Source: Alteraurantiacibacter aestuarii (lineage in GTDB: Bacteria > Pseudomonadota > Alphaproteobacteria > Sphingomonadales > Sphingomonadaceae). Taken from it: a stretch of DNA of 64,000 nt. Positions 1 through 8,096 of the stretch are shown here, piece after piece (within the stretch, counting starts at the first letter, position 1; the number at the start of each line of letters is the position of its first letter). A model generated the notes under the pieces. It saw only the letters and a program-made list of their open reading frames with translations, made no database searches and was not told the origin of the DNA. The position numbers and the translations under genes were made by a program. Location of the stretch: NCBI RefSeq assembly GCF_009827405.1, contig NZ_WTYY01000003.1:532450-596449 (forward strand), read 5' to 3'.

Positions 1-4
1 GGCT

Positions 5-538
5 TTGACCCGAGATGACCTCAAGACCCTGATCCGCACTGTCCCGGATTTTCCGGCCGCAGGTATCCAGTTTCGTGACATCACCACGCTCATCGCAGAT
101 GGGCGTGGTTTGTCCGCGACTATCGATCATCTTGCCCGGCTTGCCCCTCCCGGCACCGCCTCTGTCGCTGGCATAGAGGCGCGCGGCTTTATCTTCGGAA
201 CCGCTCTGGCAGCGCGTCTGGGCGTGGGCTTCATCCCCGTGCGCAAGGCCGGAAAGCTGCCGGTGGAGACAATCGGCCAGGACTATGCGCTGGAATATGG
301 CGAAGCGCGGGTGGAGATCGATCCGACCCTGCTCAGCCCCGGCGAACAGGTGCTGCTGGTGGACGATCTGATCGCCACGGGCGGCACCGCCCTGGCCGCG
401 GCGCAATTGTTGCGCCGGGCTGGCGCACGCTGCGATAACGCGCTGTTCGTGATCGATCTGCCCGAACTTGGCGGGGCCGACCGGTTGCGTGATGCCGGCA
501 TCGCTTCGCATGCGCTGATGGATTTTGCTGGCCATTAG
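5..538 (+). CDS. apt: Adenine phosphoribosyltransferase (5' end at window edge)
   Basis: Converts adenine and PRPP to AMP and pyrophosphate (purine salvage, cytoplasm). The PRPP-binding signature VLLVDDLIATGGT lies near residues 117-129. The EARGF motif and the PVRKAGKLP stretch are typical of type I apt. At 177 residues it is close to full family length. The only start visible is a TTG at position 5 without a visible ribosome binding site, so the true start may lie just upstream of the window. It is followed after 79 bp by the antiporter gene on the same strand. Family assignment is very secure; the start is not. Confidence 0.93.
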   Translation: MTRDDLKTLIRTVPDFPAAGIQFRDITTLIADGRGLSATIDHLARLAPPGTASVAGIEARGFIFGTALAARLGVGFIPVRKAGKLPVETIGQDYALEYGEARVEIDPTLLSPGEQVLLVDDLIATGGTALAAAQLLRRAGARCDNALFVIDLPELGGADRLRDAGIASHALMDFAGH

Positions 539-617
539 GCAAGTTACGGGAAAGAACGTCGCGTTCGGACGTTTTGAACAACAGGCCCGTATGCGCTAGG
601 CCTCTGACCGGAGCTTC

Positions 618-2474
618 ATGGAACAACAGGCCTTCGTCATCGCCCTTGTCGGCATATTGGGAATCGGCGCGCAATGGGTTGCGTGGCGGACCGGCTGGCC
701 CGCCATCGTGCTGATGCTGGCGGCGGGCTTCCTGGCCGGCCCAGCGCTGGGCATACTCGATCCGCAGGCAGCCTTTGGCGATATGCTGGTGCCGATGATC
801 TCCATCGGCGTGGCGCTGATCCTGTTCGAAGGCGGGCTCAGCCTCGATTTTCGTGAATTGCGCAAATATGGCGGCGGCGTCTGGCGTCTGGTGATCATCG
901 GCGTGCCGCTGGGCTGGCTGCTGGGATCGCTGGCGGGTTATTACGTGGCCGGGCTGGTGTGGCCGGTGGCCATCCTGTTTGCCGGCATATTGGTGGTTAC
1001 CGGCCCCACGGTGGTGATGCCCTTGCTGCGGCAATCGACGGTGCAACAGCGCCCCGCCGCCTTGCTGAAATGGGAAGCCATCGTCAACGATCCCTTCGGC
1101 GCCTTGTGCGCGGTGATTGCCTACGAATATTTCCGCTATGTCGGCGATGGCGCCACGATGGTGGAAATCGTGCCGCCTCTGATCATCGCCGCGGTCATCG
1201 CCGGGCTGATCGGCTATGCGGCGGCATGGATTATCGCCTGGGCTTTCCCGCGCGGTTTCGTGCCCGAATTCCTCAAGGTGCCGGTGCTGCTGGTCGTGGT
1301 TGTCGGCGTCTTCGTGCTGTGCAACGCGATCGAGCATGAAGCTGGCTTGGTGGCGGTTACCGTCATGGGCATCGCGCTGGCCAACATGAATGTCGCCTCA
1401 CTGCGCAGCATTCATCCCTTCAAGCAGAACATCGCCTTGCTGCTGGTGTCGGGCATTTTCATCCTGCTGTCCGCCAGCCTGGATTTTGCCCAGTTGCGCC
1501 AGTTTGAATGGCAGTTCGGCCTGTTCCTGCTCGCCCTGCTGTTCGTGGTGCGCCCGGCGACCGTGCTGATCAGTCTGGCATTCAGCAGCGTGCCGTGGAA
1601 CGAGCGGCTGTTCCTCGCCTGGATCGCCCCGCGCGGTATCGTGCTGGTGGCCATCAGCGGCCTGTTCGCCCTGCGCCTGTCGGATCTGGGCTATGCTGAT
1701 GGCTCGATCCTGATCGGCCTCAGCTTTGCGGTGGTGGTGACCACTATCGTGGCCCACGGCTTTACGATTAACATCGTCGCCAAATGGCTCAAGGTTCGTG
1801 GCGAATCGCGTCCTGGCCTGCTGATCGTCGGCGCCACGCCGTGGACCATTGCCCTGGCAAAACAGATGCACGGTATCAGCACGCCGGTAATGCTGGTCGA
1901 TGCCAGCTGGCTGCGGCTCAAACCCGCACGCGCGGCGGGCATTCCCACCTATCACGGCGAAATCCTCAACGAAGCGACCGAACACAACCTCGATCTCACG
2001 CCCTTCAACGTGCTGATCGCCGCCACCGACAACGAGGCGTACAACACGCTCGTCTGTTCCGAATTCGCGCCCGAAATCGGCACCGATTCGGTGTACCAGC
2101 TGGGTGAGGGCGGCGATGATGGCGATCACCGCAAGATGCCCGCCAGCCTGCGTGGCCGCGCTCTGTTTGCATCGGGCTTCAGCGTCGCCGATGTGCACCA
2201 ACGGCAGATGGAAGGCTGGGTCTTCCGCAAGACCAAGCTGTCCGATCATTTCGATATAGAAGATGCCAAGGGCGTTCTGCCCGAAGCCACCAATATGCTG
2301 CTGCTGGTAAAGCCCAACGGCCGCATGCGCTTTTTCACCCATGCCTCCGCGCCGGAGCCGCAGGCAGGAGATGTTGTCATCAGCTTCTCACCGCCAGGGA
2401 AGAAGGGCGAAGAAGAAAGTGCTGCCGCCAGAAGAGCCGCCAAGGCAGGCGCCGCAAAGGTGCAGACAGCATGA
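618..2474 (+). CDS. CPA1-type cation:proton antiporter with C-terminal RCK-like domain
   Basis: Predicted inner-membrane sodium or potassium/proton exchanger of the NhaP/CPA1 group. The first ~390 residues form about a dozen hydrophobic segments and include TGPTVVMPLLRQ and EAIVNDPFGA, the motif carrying the Asn-Asp pair used for ion exchange in this family. Residues ~395-520 look like a Rossmann-type TrkA-N/RCK domain (LLIVGATPWTIALAKQM), followed by a TrkA-C-like stretch and a charged Ala/Lys-rich tail. GGAG lies 5 bp before the ATG. The stop overlaps the next gene's start by four bases (ATGA), so the two are probably cotranslated. Ion specificity cannot be read from sequence. Confidence 0.88.
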   Translation: MEQQAFVIALVGILGIGAQWVAWRTGWPAIVLMLAAGFLAGPALGILDPQAAFGDMLVPMISIGVALILFEGGLSLDFRELRKYGGGVWRLVIIGVPLGWLLGSLAGYYVAGLVWPVAILFAGILVVTGPTVVMPLLRQSTVQQRPAALLKWEAIVNDPFGALCAVIAYEYFRYVGDGATMVEIVPPLIIAAVIAGLIGYAAAWIIAWAFPRGFVPEFLKVPVLLVVVVGVFVLCNAIEHEAGLVAVTVMGIALANMNVASLRSIHPFKQNIALLLVSGIFILLSASLDFAQLRQFEWQFGLFLLALLFVVRPATVLISLAFSSVPWNERLFLAWIAPRGIVLVAISGLFALRLSDLGYADGSILIGLSFAVVVTTIVAHGFTINIVAKWLKVRGESRPGLLIVGATPWTIALAKQMHGISTPVMLVDASWLRLKPARAAGIPTYHGEILNEATEHNLDLTPFNVLIAATDNEAYNTLVCSEFAPEIGTDSVYQLGEGGDDGDHRKMPASLRGRALFASGFSVADVHQRQMEGWVFRKTKLSDHFDIEDAKGVLPEATNMLLLVKPNGRMRFFTHASAPEPQAGDVVISFSPPGKKGEEESAAARRAAKAGAAKVQTA

Positions 2475-3103
2475 TACAAAGGATGAGGAAGCAAGGCATG
2501 GATATCACCCCGGGCAAACTGATCATGATCAGCGCGGCGGCGTTGCTGGTATCGGCATGCGAACTGCGACAGGAAGGCGGCGGCGAGCCGGAACCGGCCA
2601 CGAGCGGGCAGCCGGCAGACCCCGCGCCCACATCCACAGCCACCACCGTGATGGAAGAAACGCCCGCCGCATCGATCATTCGCGACGATGCCCGCCGGGA
2701 GGAACTGGCGACACCGGTGGAGGCGCTGAAAGTCACTGTTCCGCTGGGCAACAGCGGCAATGAACTGGGCGCGGATGCACAGCAGGTGCTGCGCGAAGTG
2801 CTTGAAAGCGATGCCCTGCGCGAAGGCTGGCCGGTGATCCTGCGCGGCCATACGGACAGTTCGGGCAATGACAGCGCCAATCTGCGCGCCTCACGCTCAC
2901 GCGCAGAGGCCGTGGCCGCATGGCTGGTGGAACGCGGCGTGGATGATGAGCGAATCACGGTGATCGCCTTTGGCGAACAGAACCCGATTGCGCCCAATGC
3001 CCTGCCCAACGGCATGCCCGATGAAGCGGGCCGGGCGCGCAACCGCAGGGTGGAGATCGAAATTGCTCCCGAAACAGGTCCGGCACCCTCTTCTGCGCCG
3101 TAA
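2471..3103 (+). CDS. OmpA-family outer-membrane lipoprotein
   Basis: Has a basic N-terminus, a hydrophobic stretch and the lipobox LLVSAC, so it is probably lipidated. An acidic, Pro/Thr-rich linker follows. Residues ~95-200 form an OmpA C-terminal peptidoglycan-binding domain, with ILRGHTDSSG, a run of Arg/Ser-rich helix, and RARNRRVEI at the end. Likely role is tethering the outer membrane to peptidoglycan. It overlaps the antiporter stop by four bases. An in-frame ATG at 2498 with GGAAG upstream is an alternative start, but the upstream start keeps the positively charged n-region expected of a lipoprotein signal. Confidence 0.85.
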   Translation: MIQRMRKQGMDITPGKLIMISAAALLVSACELRQEGGGEPEPATSGQPADPAPTSTATTVMEETPAASIIRDDARREELATPVEALKVTVPLGNSGNELGADAQQVLREVLESDALREGWPVILRGHTDSSGNDSANLRASRSRAEAVAAWLVERGVDDERITVIAFGEQNPIAPNALPNGMPDEAGRARNRRVEIEIAPETGPAPSSAP

Positions 3104-3160
3104 GCCGATCAGGGCGCTTGACGAACCGCCCCTGCCGGTGGCAATCGCGGCGGCGAGCGG

Positions 3161-3234
3161 GCGGGTATAGCTTAGTGGTAAAGCACCAGCCTTCCAAGCT
3201 GGCTATGAGGGTTCGATTCCCTCTACCCGCTCCA
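3161..3234 (+). tRNA. tRNA-Gly (anticodon TCC)
   Basis: The 7-bp acceptor arms GCGGGTA and TACCCGC pair exactly. The anticodon stem CCAGC/GCTGG encloses loop CTTCCAA, with anticodon TCC at 3193-3195. The T-arm carries GGTTCGATTCC. Discriminator T is followed by an encoded CCA (3232-3234). All arms are intact, so it is probably functional. It lies between the OmpA lipoprotein and the convergent CPBP protease gene. Confidence 0.97.
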
Positions 3235-3266
3235 GCCGCCTTTCCGCCAATGCCGCCTTCAGCCCG

Positions 3267-4217
3267 TCAGGCGGTGGTGTTCGGTGGCTTATGTCCGGTA
3301 GAAGGTCCCGCACAGTTCGGAGCGAACTCTCTGGACCAGGCCTCGAAGCGACCCGAACGCCACGCGAGCCACAGGACAAGGCCTCCCACGGCACTGCATA
3401 CGACCAATGCCAGCAATGAGGCTTCTGGACCGAATGCGCCGCCTGTGAGCCAATCTGGAAACTGGTCGCTTGCGGTGCTGACGGCCATCGCCCCGCCAAA
3501 GTCTCCGCCTGAAACAGCGGCGCCGAAGATATAGCCCTGGGTGAAGTTCCATCCTGCGTGGACGCCAATCGAAACCCACAGGCGACCGGTCAACACGTAG
3601 AATGCGCCGAGCAGCAATCCACCTTCGATGGCGACGCAAATGCCTGGAAGAAGTGTCGCGCCCGGATTGGCAAGATGACCGGCGCCAAACAGCAGCATCG
3701 AGACTGCCAAAGCCGGCCAGGGACCGACACTGCGCCATAGCAGCCGCAGGATGACTCCCCGAATGAGGACTTCCTCCAGAATGCCGGATTCAATCGCCAG
3801 CCCGGCACCGCGCCAGGCGGGCGCGAGGCCCTGGAAGGACATGTCATAAAGGCCTGTGCCAATCAGAATGCCCATAACTGAACTGAACAGGGCCAGCCCG
3901 ATGGCCAGACCCGCGAGGAGACCCATCGGCGCCGATGCCAAAGCAATTTCGCTGGGTGCGCGCGCTTCACCAATTCTCACGAGCAGGGCGTAACAGCTCA
4001 GGACAATAACCGCGCCTGCGCCATGCGCCAGGAATTGAAAGCCTGGCTGATCCGGCAGTGCATTCGATAGCCATTCTGAAGCGAGTCCGAAGGGGATCAT
4101 TACGGCAAAAATCAGGATGACAATCCAGACAAGTGCCCGTGCCCAAAGCCACCTGCCCGGGCGCAGAATCCGCTGATTGCCCAAAACTGGCTGAATACCA
4201 AATTGCAGTCCAAACAT
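3267..4217 (-). CDS. CPBP-family intramembrane metalloprotease
   Basis: About eight hydrophobic segments. The CPBP (CAAX protease / bacteriocin-processing enzyme, Abi) motifs are all visible: E138-E139-x3-R143 (EEVLIR), H171 in FGAGH, and H210 with N214 in HAGWN. These glutamates and histidines form the metal/active site in the family, so the enzyme looks intact. The start at 4217 has GAGGA 5 bp upstream and puts the first membrane segment near residue 25; a longer reading to 4352 lacks such support. Substrate is unknown. It converges on the tRNA gene with only 32 bp between. Confidence 0.85.
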   Translation of the reverse strand: MFGLQFGIQPVLGNQRILRPGRWLWARALVWIVILIFAVMIPFGLASEWLSNALPDQPGFQFLAHGAGAVIVLSCYALLVRIGEARAPSEIALASAPMGLLAGLAIGLALFSSVMGILIGTGLYDMSFQGLAPAWRGAGLAIESGILEEVLIRGVILRLLWRSVGPWPALAVSMLLFGAGHLANPGATLLPGICVAIEGGLLLGAFYVLTGRLWVSIGVHAGWNFTQGYIFGAAVSGGDFGGAMAVSTASDQFPDWLTGGAFGPEASLLALVVCSAVGGLVLWLAWRSGRFEAWSREFAPNCAGPSTGHKPPNTTA

Positions 4218-4351
4218 TGCGGGTCCTCGACCTTTGTCCTGGCTACTTGCTTTTGTCGGCGACCTGCCGGTCACATTCAGATTGTAGGCTGGCCCTTGAT
4301 CGAGGTTCAGAATCTGCAGGCAACGCCAACAAGGGCTGGTTGGCGCTGGCA

Positions 4352-4510
4352 ATGACTGCGCCTGTTTCCCGCTTGCGTGAAGCGATATTCGACACGGGCA
4401 TTGGCGTGCTGGCTGATCGCGTGTTCACGCCCGGCGCTGGCGTGCCATCCGTTGAGGTCCGAAAAGTCGACCAGCCGGATCAGAGTCCAAGGGCGGTAAG
4501 GTCAGGATAG
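4352..4510 (+). pseudogene. Possible remnant of a phage head-tail joining gene
   Basis: A 52-codon frame starting ATG-ACT-GCG encodes residues resembling the N-terminus of small phage head-tail joining proteins: a Pro-Val-x-Arg-Leu helix, an aromatic-Thr-Pro-Gly turn, then a Val-x-Val strand ending in QPD. It stops after about half the usual length and runs 31 bases into the 3' end of the opposing NTF2-like gene. An upstream frame ends in TGA overlapping this ATG by four bases (ATGA), as in packed phage gene strings. The resemblance is from memory of the family only and is weak; it may be chance coding in GC-rich DNA. Confidence 0.22.
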
Positions 4511-4944
4511 TCGACCGGGCGCGGCCCTTCGGGCCACAGGAGTCTGCGGTCCGCCTGGTCAATGGGATGTTCGTTGATGCTGGCAATCCGGATTTCCATC
4601 AGGCCATCTGCGTCAAACTGCCAGTTCTCGTTGCCATAGGCGCGAAACCAGTTGTTGCTGTCATCGTGATATTCATAGGCGAACCGCACTGCAATCCGGT
4701 TGCCGGCATGCGCCCAAACCTGCTTGACCAGGCGATAGTCCAGTTCGCGCGCCCACTTGCGGGTGAGCAGGGCCACAATGGCATCGCGGCCCGTTACAAA
4801 TTCAGCGCGGTTCCGCCACCTGCTGTCCGGCGTATAGGCCAGGGCAACGCGCGCGGGATCGCGGCTGTTCCACGCGTCTTCGGCCATACGCGCCTTCTGG
4901 GCGGCGGTTTCATCGGTGAAAGGCGGGAGTGGAGGACGGCTCAT
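4480..4944 (-). CDS. DUF1348-type NTF2-fold (SnoaL-like) protein
   Basis: 154 residues matching the DUF1348 branch of the nuclear transport factor 2 superfamily. The N-terminal helix has [21 protein letters not shown], the centre has RVALAYTP...RWRNR and TGRDAI, and the C-terminal barrel strand has [22 protein letters not shown]. Most relatives have no known function; some NTF2-fold members are small-molecule isomerases or hydratases. Its ATG overlaps the upstream stop by one base (TGATG), so it is the last gene of an operon with the FMN-binding protein and probably the carboxymuconolactone decarboxylase-like gene. Confidence 0.8.
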   Translation of the reverse strand: MSRPPLPPFTDETAAQKARMAEDAWNSRDPARVALAYTPDSRWRNRAEFVTGRDAIVALLTRKWARELDYRLVKQVWAHAGNRIAVRFAYEYHDDSNNWFRAYGNENWQFDADGLMEIRIASINEHPIDQADRRLLWPEGPRPVDYPDLTALGL

Positions 4945-5561
4945 CAGGGTTTCCTTTCCAACTTTGCAATCAGGGCGGCATTTTCTGCCTCAATGGTTTC
5001 GATGCGCGCTTCCAGCCTGCTGACGGTTTCGGCCACATCTGCCGCATCGATCTTTATCGGTATATGCTGCGGGCAATTGATGTCCCATGCCTCTACCTCG
5101 AACAGGATCGCCTGTTCGGCCCTTGCGCGGTAATCTTCCGGCAGAAGCTGTTCGATCAGTACCGCATCGTCGGTGATCACCCGCGCGCGGCCCCAGATCT
5201 TGATACGGCGGCGATGCGCATAATCCATCAAGAACAGGAACGCCTTGTCGTTCTCGGCCAGATTGCCGGCTGAGATATACTGCCTGTTGCCGGTGTAATC
5301 GGCAAAGGCGAGGGTGGCTGGACCGATCAGGCGAATGAACCCCCTGGGGCCGCCCCGATGCTGCGCATAGGACTGACCTTCGGCATTGGCGGTGGCCAGA
5401 TAGGCCGTATCGACGGCGGCGATAAAGTCAGCCAGCTCGTCGGTAATCCGGGTGCGAAAACCGCCCCGGTCTTCCATCCGGGCATAGCTGGCCCGCGAAC
5501 CGCGCGCCGTCTGCAAGGCTTTGACGGCGGGTGTGAAGGCAATGTCGCTTGCGGGTTTCAT
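4944..5561 (-). CDS. Pyridoxamine 5'-phosphate oxidase-like FMN-binding protein
   Basis: 205 residues with the split-barrel flavin-binding fold of the PNPOx-like superfamily: a central strand [19 protein letters not shown], then [23 protein letters not shown] and the [13 protein letters not shown] strand. A Glu/Leu-rich C-terminal helix (about 35 residues) may be a short coiled coil. It is probably a flavin-dependent reductase or oxidase rather than true PdxH, whose C-terminal signature is missing. It sits between the CMD-like and DUF1348 genes and is translationally coupled to the latter. Confidence 0.78.
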   Translation of the reverse strand: MKPASDIAFTPAVKALQTARGSRASYARMEDRGGFRTRITDELADFIAAVDTAYLATANAEGQSYAQHRGGPRGFIRLIGPATLAFADYTGNRQYISAGNLAENDKAFLFLMDYAHRRRIKIWGRARVITDDAVLIEQLLPEDYRARAEQAILFEVEAWDINCPQHIPIKIDAADVAETVSRLEARIETIEAENAALIAKLERKP

Positions 5562-5636
5562 GGGTTTCTCTCTGGCGCAGGGCAGGATGGGCGGGCACCG
5601 GTGGACGGGGACGACCGGTGCCCGCTTCCCGACAGG

Positions 5637-6188
5637 TCAGGCAGCCTGACGGGCGTCGACGACGGGAAAGTCGATTTCGGTCTGAAACACTTCGTTGAAA
5701 TAGTTGGTCCAGGTGTTGAGCGCGACATGCTGGACGATCTCGATGATCTGCCCATCGCTGTAGCCGGCAAGGCGAACCGCGGCAAAATCGGCGTCAGTGA
5801 TATGCCCACGATCCACTGCCACCCTGGCAGCGAAACGGACGGCAGCATCGGCCTTGGGATCATTCGATCCACCGGCCCGGTTGGCGGCAATCTCAGCATC
5901 GTCCAGCATGGCGAGGTTCTTGCCCAGATAGGTGTGCGCCGACAGGCAATAATTGCACCCGTTCACCTGGCCGATTGCAAGCGCGATCCGCTCACGGGTT
6001 GCGGCCGGAAGGGCGCCCTTGTTGAGCGCGCCGGACATGGCCAGATATCCTTCGAGTGCCTGGGGGCTGATCGAGCTCAGACGAAACATGTTCGGCGCGG
6101 AGCCAAGCTGCTTCGCGACCGCTTCCAGCAGAGGCTGTGACTTTGCCGGTGCATCAGCGATCGAAGCGGGTTGAGGGATACGGGACAT
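5637..6188 (-). CDS. Carboxymuconolactone decarboxylase / AhpD-like peroxidase family protein
   Basis: 183 residues. The AhpD-type redox centre is C78-x2-C81-x3-H85 (CNYCLSAH), preceded by RERIALAIGQVNG, the usual lead-in of the family. With both cysteines present it is more likely an alkylhydroperoxidase-like thiol enzyme than a true decarboxylase. It is the first gene of a three-gene minus-strand run and is divergent from the LysR regulator at 6309, which probably controls it. A good GGAA site precedes the ATG. Confidence 0.83.
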   Translation of the reverse strand: MSRIPQPASIADAPAKSQPLLEAVAKQLGSAPNMFRLSSISPQALEGYLAMSGALNKGALPAATRERIALAIGQVNGCNYCLSAHTYLGKNLAMLDDAEIAANRAGGSNDPKADAAVRFAARVAVDRGHITDADFAAVRLAGYSDGQIIEIVQHVALNTWTNYFNEVFQTEIDFPVVDARQAA

Positions 6189-6253
6189 TGAAAGGTTCCT
6201 TTCTGGTTGGCGGCTGGGGATCGGCCGGTGCAGGCTAGATAGTAGGTTGCGAA

Positions 6254-6275
6254 ATCATGAAGTATCCCTGATGAT
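6254..6275. promoter_or_regulatory. Inverted repeat, candidate LysR-type operator
   Basis: ATCAT at 6254-6258 and ATGAT at 6271-6275 form an inverted repeat separated by 12 bases inside the 120-bp divergent region between the CMD-like gene and the LysR gene. LysR-type regulators commonly bind interrupted dyads placed like this. The repeat is short, so chance is possible. Confidence 0.3.
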
Positions 6276-6308
6276 TGGAAACAACCCTTCCGGTTTATGG
6301 AATATTGA

Positions 6309-7238
6309 ATGGATCGATTTGAAGCCATGAGATCGCTTGTCGCGTCAGTCGACGGCGGCAGCCTGTCCGCAGCATCCCGGTCATTGGGCGTGCCACTGCC
6401 CACGGTGAGCCGGCGCGTGTCAGACCTTGAGGCTCACCTTGGTGCGCAGCTTGTCGTGCGCACCAGTCGCAAGCTTATACTGACCGATGTGGGCCACGCC
6501 TTCGTGGCCACTTGCCGGCGTGTGCTGGACGAACTCGATCAGGCCGAGCGCGCTGCCACGGGTGAATACCGCACGCCGCGCGGAGACCTGCTGATCACGG
6601 CGCCAGTCATGTTCGGGAGGCTGCACGTTGAGCCTGTCGTGCTCGACTTTCTCAATGACTTTGCCGAAATCAACGTGCGCTTGAGACTTGCGGATTACAT
6701 TGTCGATCTGGTTGAAAACCAGGTGGATCTGGCCATCCGGATTGGCCAGTTGCCTGATAGCAGCCTGGTCGCAACCAGGCTGGGTGCCGTGCGCTGGATC
6801 ACCTGTGCCAGTCCCGCCTACCTCGCCGAACGTGGAATCCCGCAGAGCCTTGCTGATCTGGACCAGCATGATTGCATCTCCTTCGACAGGCTCTACTCCA
6901 CGGACAGCTGGACCTTTCAAAAGGGCACTGAGATCGTTGCTGTGCCCTTCAGCCCGCGCTTTGCTGTCAACACTGCAACCGGCGCGCTCGATGCCGCACT
7001 TGCAGGGGCAGGTATTGCCCGCGTCCTGTCCTATCAGGCGGCCGGCGCAATTGCCGATGGGCGGCTGGTTCCCGTGATGGAGGATTATCAACTTGAGCCG
7101 CTACCGGTGCACCTGGTGCATGCCGGTCAGACCATTGTGCCCCTGAAGCTCAGAGCCTTTACCGATTTTGCCATACCTCGGCTGAAGTCCGGCCTGAGGG
7201 CTGTTGAACAGACGCTCGACCACAAGGGGCTGGCCTGA
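6309..7238 (+). CDS. LysR-family transcriptional regulator
   Basis: 309 residues. The N-terminal winged helix-turn-helix (residues ~1-60) reads FEAMRSLVASVDGGSLSAASRSLGVPLPTVSRRVSDLE. The rest is a periplasmic-binding-protein-like effector domain, with the ITAPVMFGRLHVEPVVLDFL segment typical of the CrgA/DhcR subgroup. It is divergent from the CMD/PNPOx/DUF1348 operon, the classical arrangement for a LysR activator and its target. Effector unknown. Confidence 0.88.
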   Translation: MDRFEAMRSLVASVDGGSLSAASRSLGVPLPTVSRRVSDLEAHLGAQLVVRTSRKLILTDVGHAFVATCRRVLDELDQAERAATGEYRTPRGDLLITAPVMFGRLHVEPVVLDFLNDFAEINVRLRLADYIVDLVENQVDLAIRIGQLPDSSLVATRLGAVRWITCASPAYLAERGIPQSLADLDQHDCISFDRLYSTDSWTFQKGTEIVAVPFSPRFAVNTATGALDAALAGAGIARVLSYQAAGAIADGRLVPVMEDYQLEPLPVHLVHAGQTIVPLKLRAFTDFAIPRLKSGLRAVEQTLDHKGLA

Positions 7239-7254
7239 AATCCTGTCCGCATCT

Positions 7255-7273
7255 ATTGCGAATAGTTGTCAAT
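7255..7273. promoter_or_regulatory. Fur-box-like site before tonB
   Basis: Read on the minus strand the 19-mer is ATTGACAACTATTCGCAAT. I count 15 of 19 matches to a proteobacterial Fur-box form AATGATAACTATTCTCATT. It is framed by an inverted repeat CTATTG (7253-7258) / CAATAG (7270-7275). It lies 66 bp before the tonB start, where Fur would block transcription when iron is plentiful. Confidence 0.5.
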
Positions 7274-7339
7274 AGCGATAATTGCTGTCATCACTCCCCT
7301 TCGTTTGTCAGATTGAGATGCGGGAGTTGAAGAGGCGCG

Positions 7340-8083
7340 ATGTATCTTTCGCAATTGTCGATTGCCGAACGCTATCTTTCGGCCTCGCTGGCGGCATCGA
7401 TTCCGGCGCTGCTGACGATTGCCTTTGCTCTGGCACTCAGGCCTGCGGGCGTTGTCGGCACACAGAGCGCCACGCTCACCACCTTTTCGATTACCGCCCC
7501 GGTTCCCGCTTCGCAGACTGAGGCACCGCCGCATGCTGACAAGCCAAAGCCAGCCAGAGGCGCGGCTGCGGATGGGCAGGCGGCCCCGCTCGCGGTGCAT
7601 CTGCCAGAGCCTGTACCGACACCTTTTGCCATTCCACTCAGCCGGTTACCGGCCGTCAGCCTGGCCATTTCCCCGGCCCCAACGCAATCGGCGCGCGATA
7701 TCCCCGCAGCCGATGCGGGCGTTCCTTCGGCATCGCCAGCCTCCGGCGAGGGGCAGGGCAATGCCCGTGGCGGCACGTCCGGCACCGCCGGGCAAGATGC
7801 TGTGGATGCCTATGCGCAGGCGGTGTTGCGCAAGATTCGCGCGAAGCAGGTCTATCCAAGCTGGCTGTCACGCCGTGGCCGCAGCGGCACAGTCCTGGTT
7901 GAGATCCGTATCGACGGCAGGGGCCATCTGGCGGGAATGACGGTGATCGACGGATCGCAAGAGGCGGATATTGACGAGCTGGCACTCAGCCATATCCGCG
8001 CGGCAGGACCATTCGGCATGCCGCCCGGCCATGCGCAGCGTATCTTTCGGATTCCGATGACCTATCGCCAGCGCCCCGCCTGA
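7340..8083 (+). CDS. tonB: TonB energy-transducing protein (stand-alone copy)
   Basis: 247 residues: short cytoplasmic start, one membrane segment (~residues 17-35), a long Pro/Ala-rich periplasmic spacer, and a C-terminal TonB domain (~165-245) with YPSWLSRRGRSGTVLVEIRIDG. It would carry the proton-motive-force signal from an ExbB-ExbD complex to outer-membrane receptors. No exbB/exbD lies beside it, so it must borrow them, possibly those at 41.6-43.5 kb. It converges on the TBDR/peroxidase operon, 13 bp from the peroxidase stop. A Fur-box-like site precedes it. Confidence 0.88.
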   Translation: MYLSQLSIAERYLSASLAASIPALLTIAFALALRPAGVVGTQSATLTTFSITAPVPASQTEAPPHADKPKPARGAAADGQAAPLAVHLPEPVPTPFAIPLSRLPAVSLAISPAPTQSARDIPAADAGVPSASPASGEGQGNARGGTSGTAGQDAVDAYAQAVLRKIRAKQVYPSWLSRRGRSGTVLVEIRIDGRGHLAGMTVIDGSQEADIDELALSHIRAAGPFGMPPGHAQRIFRIPMTYRQRPA

Positions 8084-8096
8084 CTGGCCCGCCAGC

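Noticed and set aside
554..566. GAACG-TCG-CGTTC dyad after apt as a terminator or LacI operator
   Set aside because: Stem of five bases, no T run, and the three-base centre does not fit the glucan-locus operator.
4133..4510. Plus-strand 125-codon frame as one intact gene
   Set aside because: Its first third lies antisense to the CPBP gene start and has no ribosome site; only the last 52 codons look possibly meaningful.
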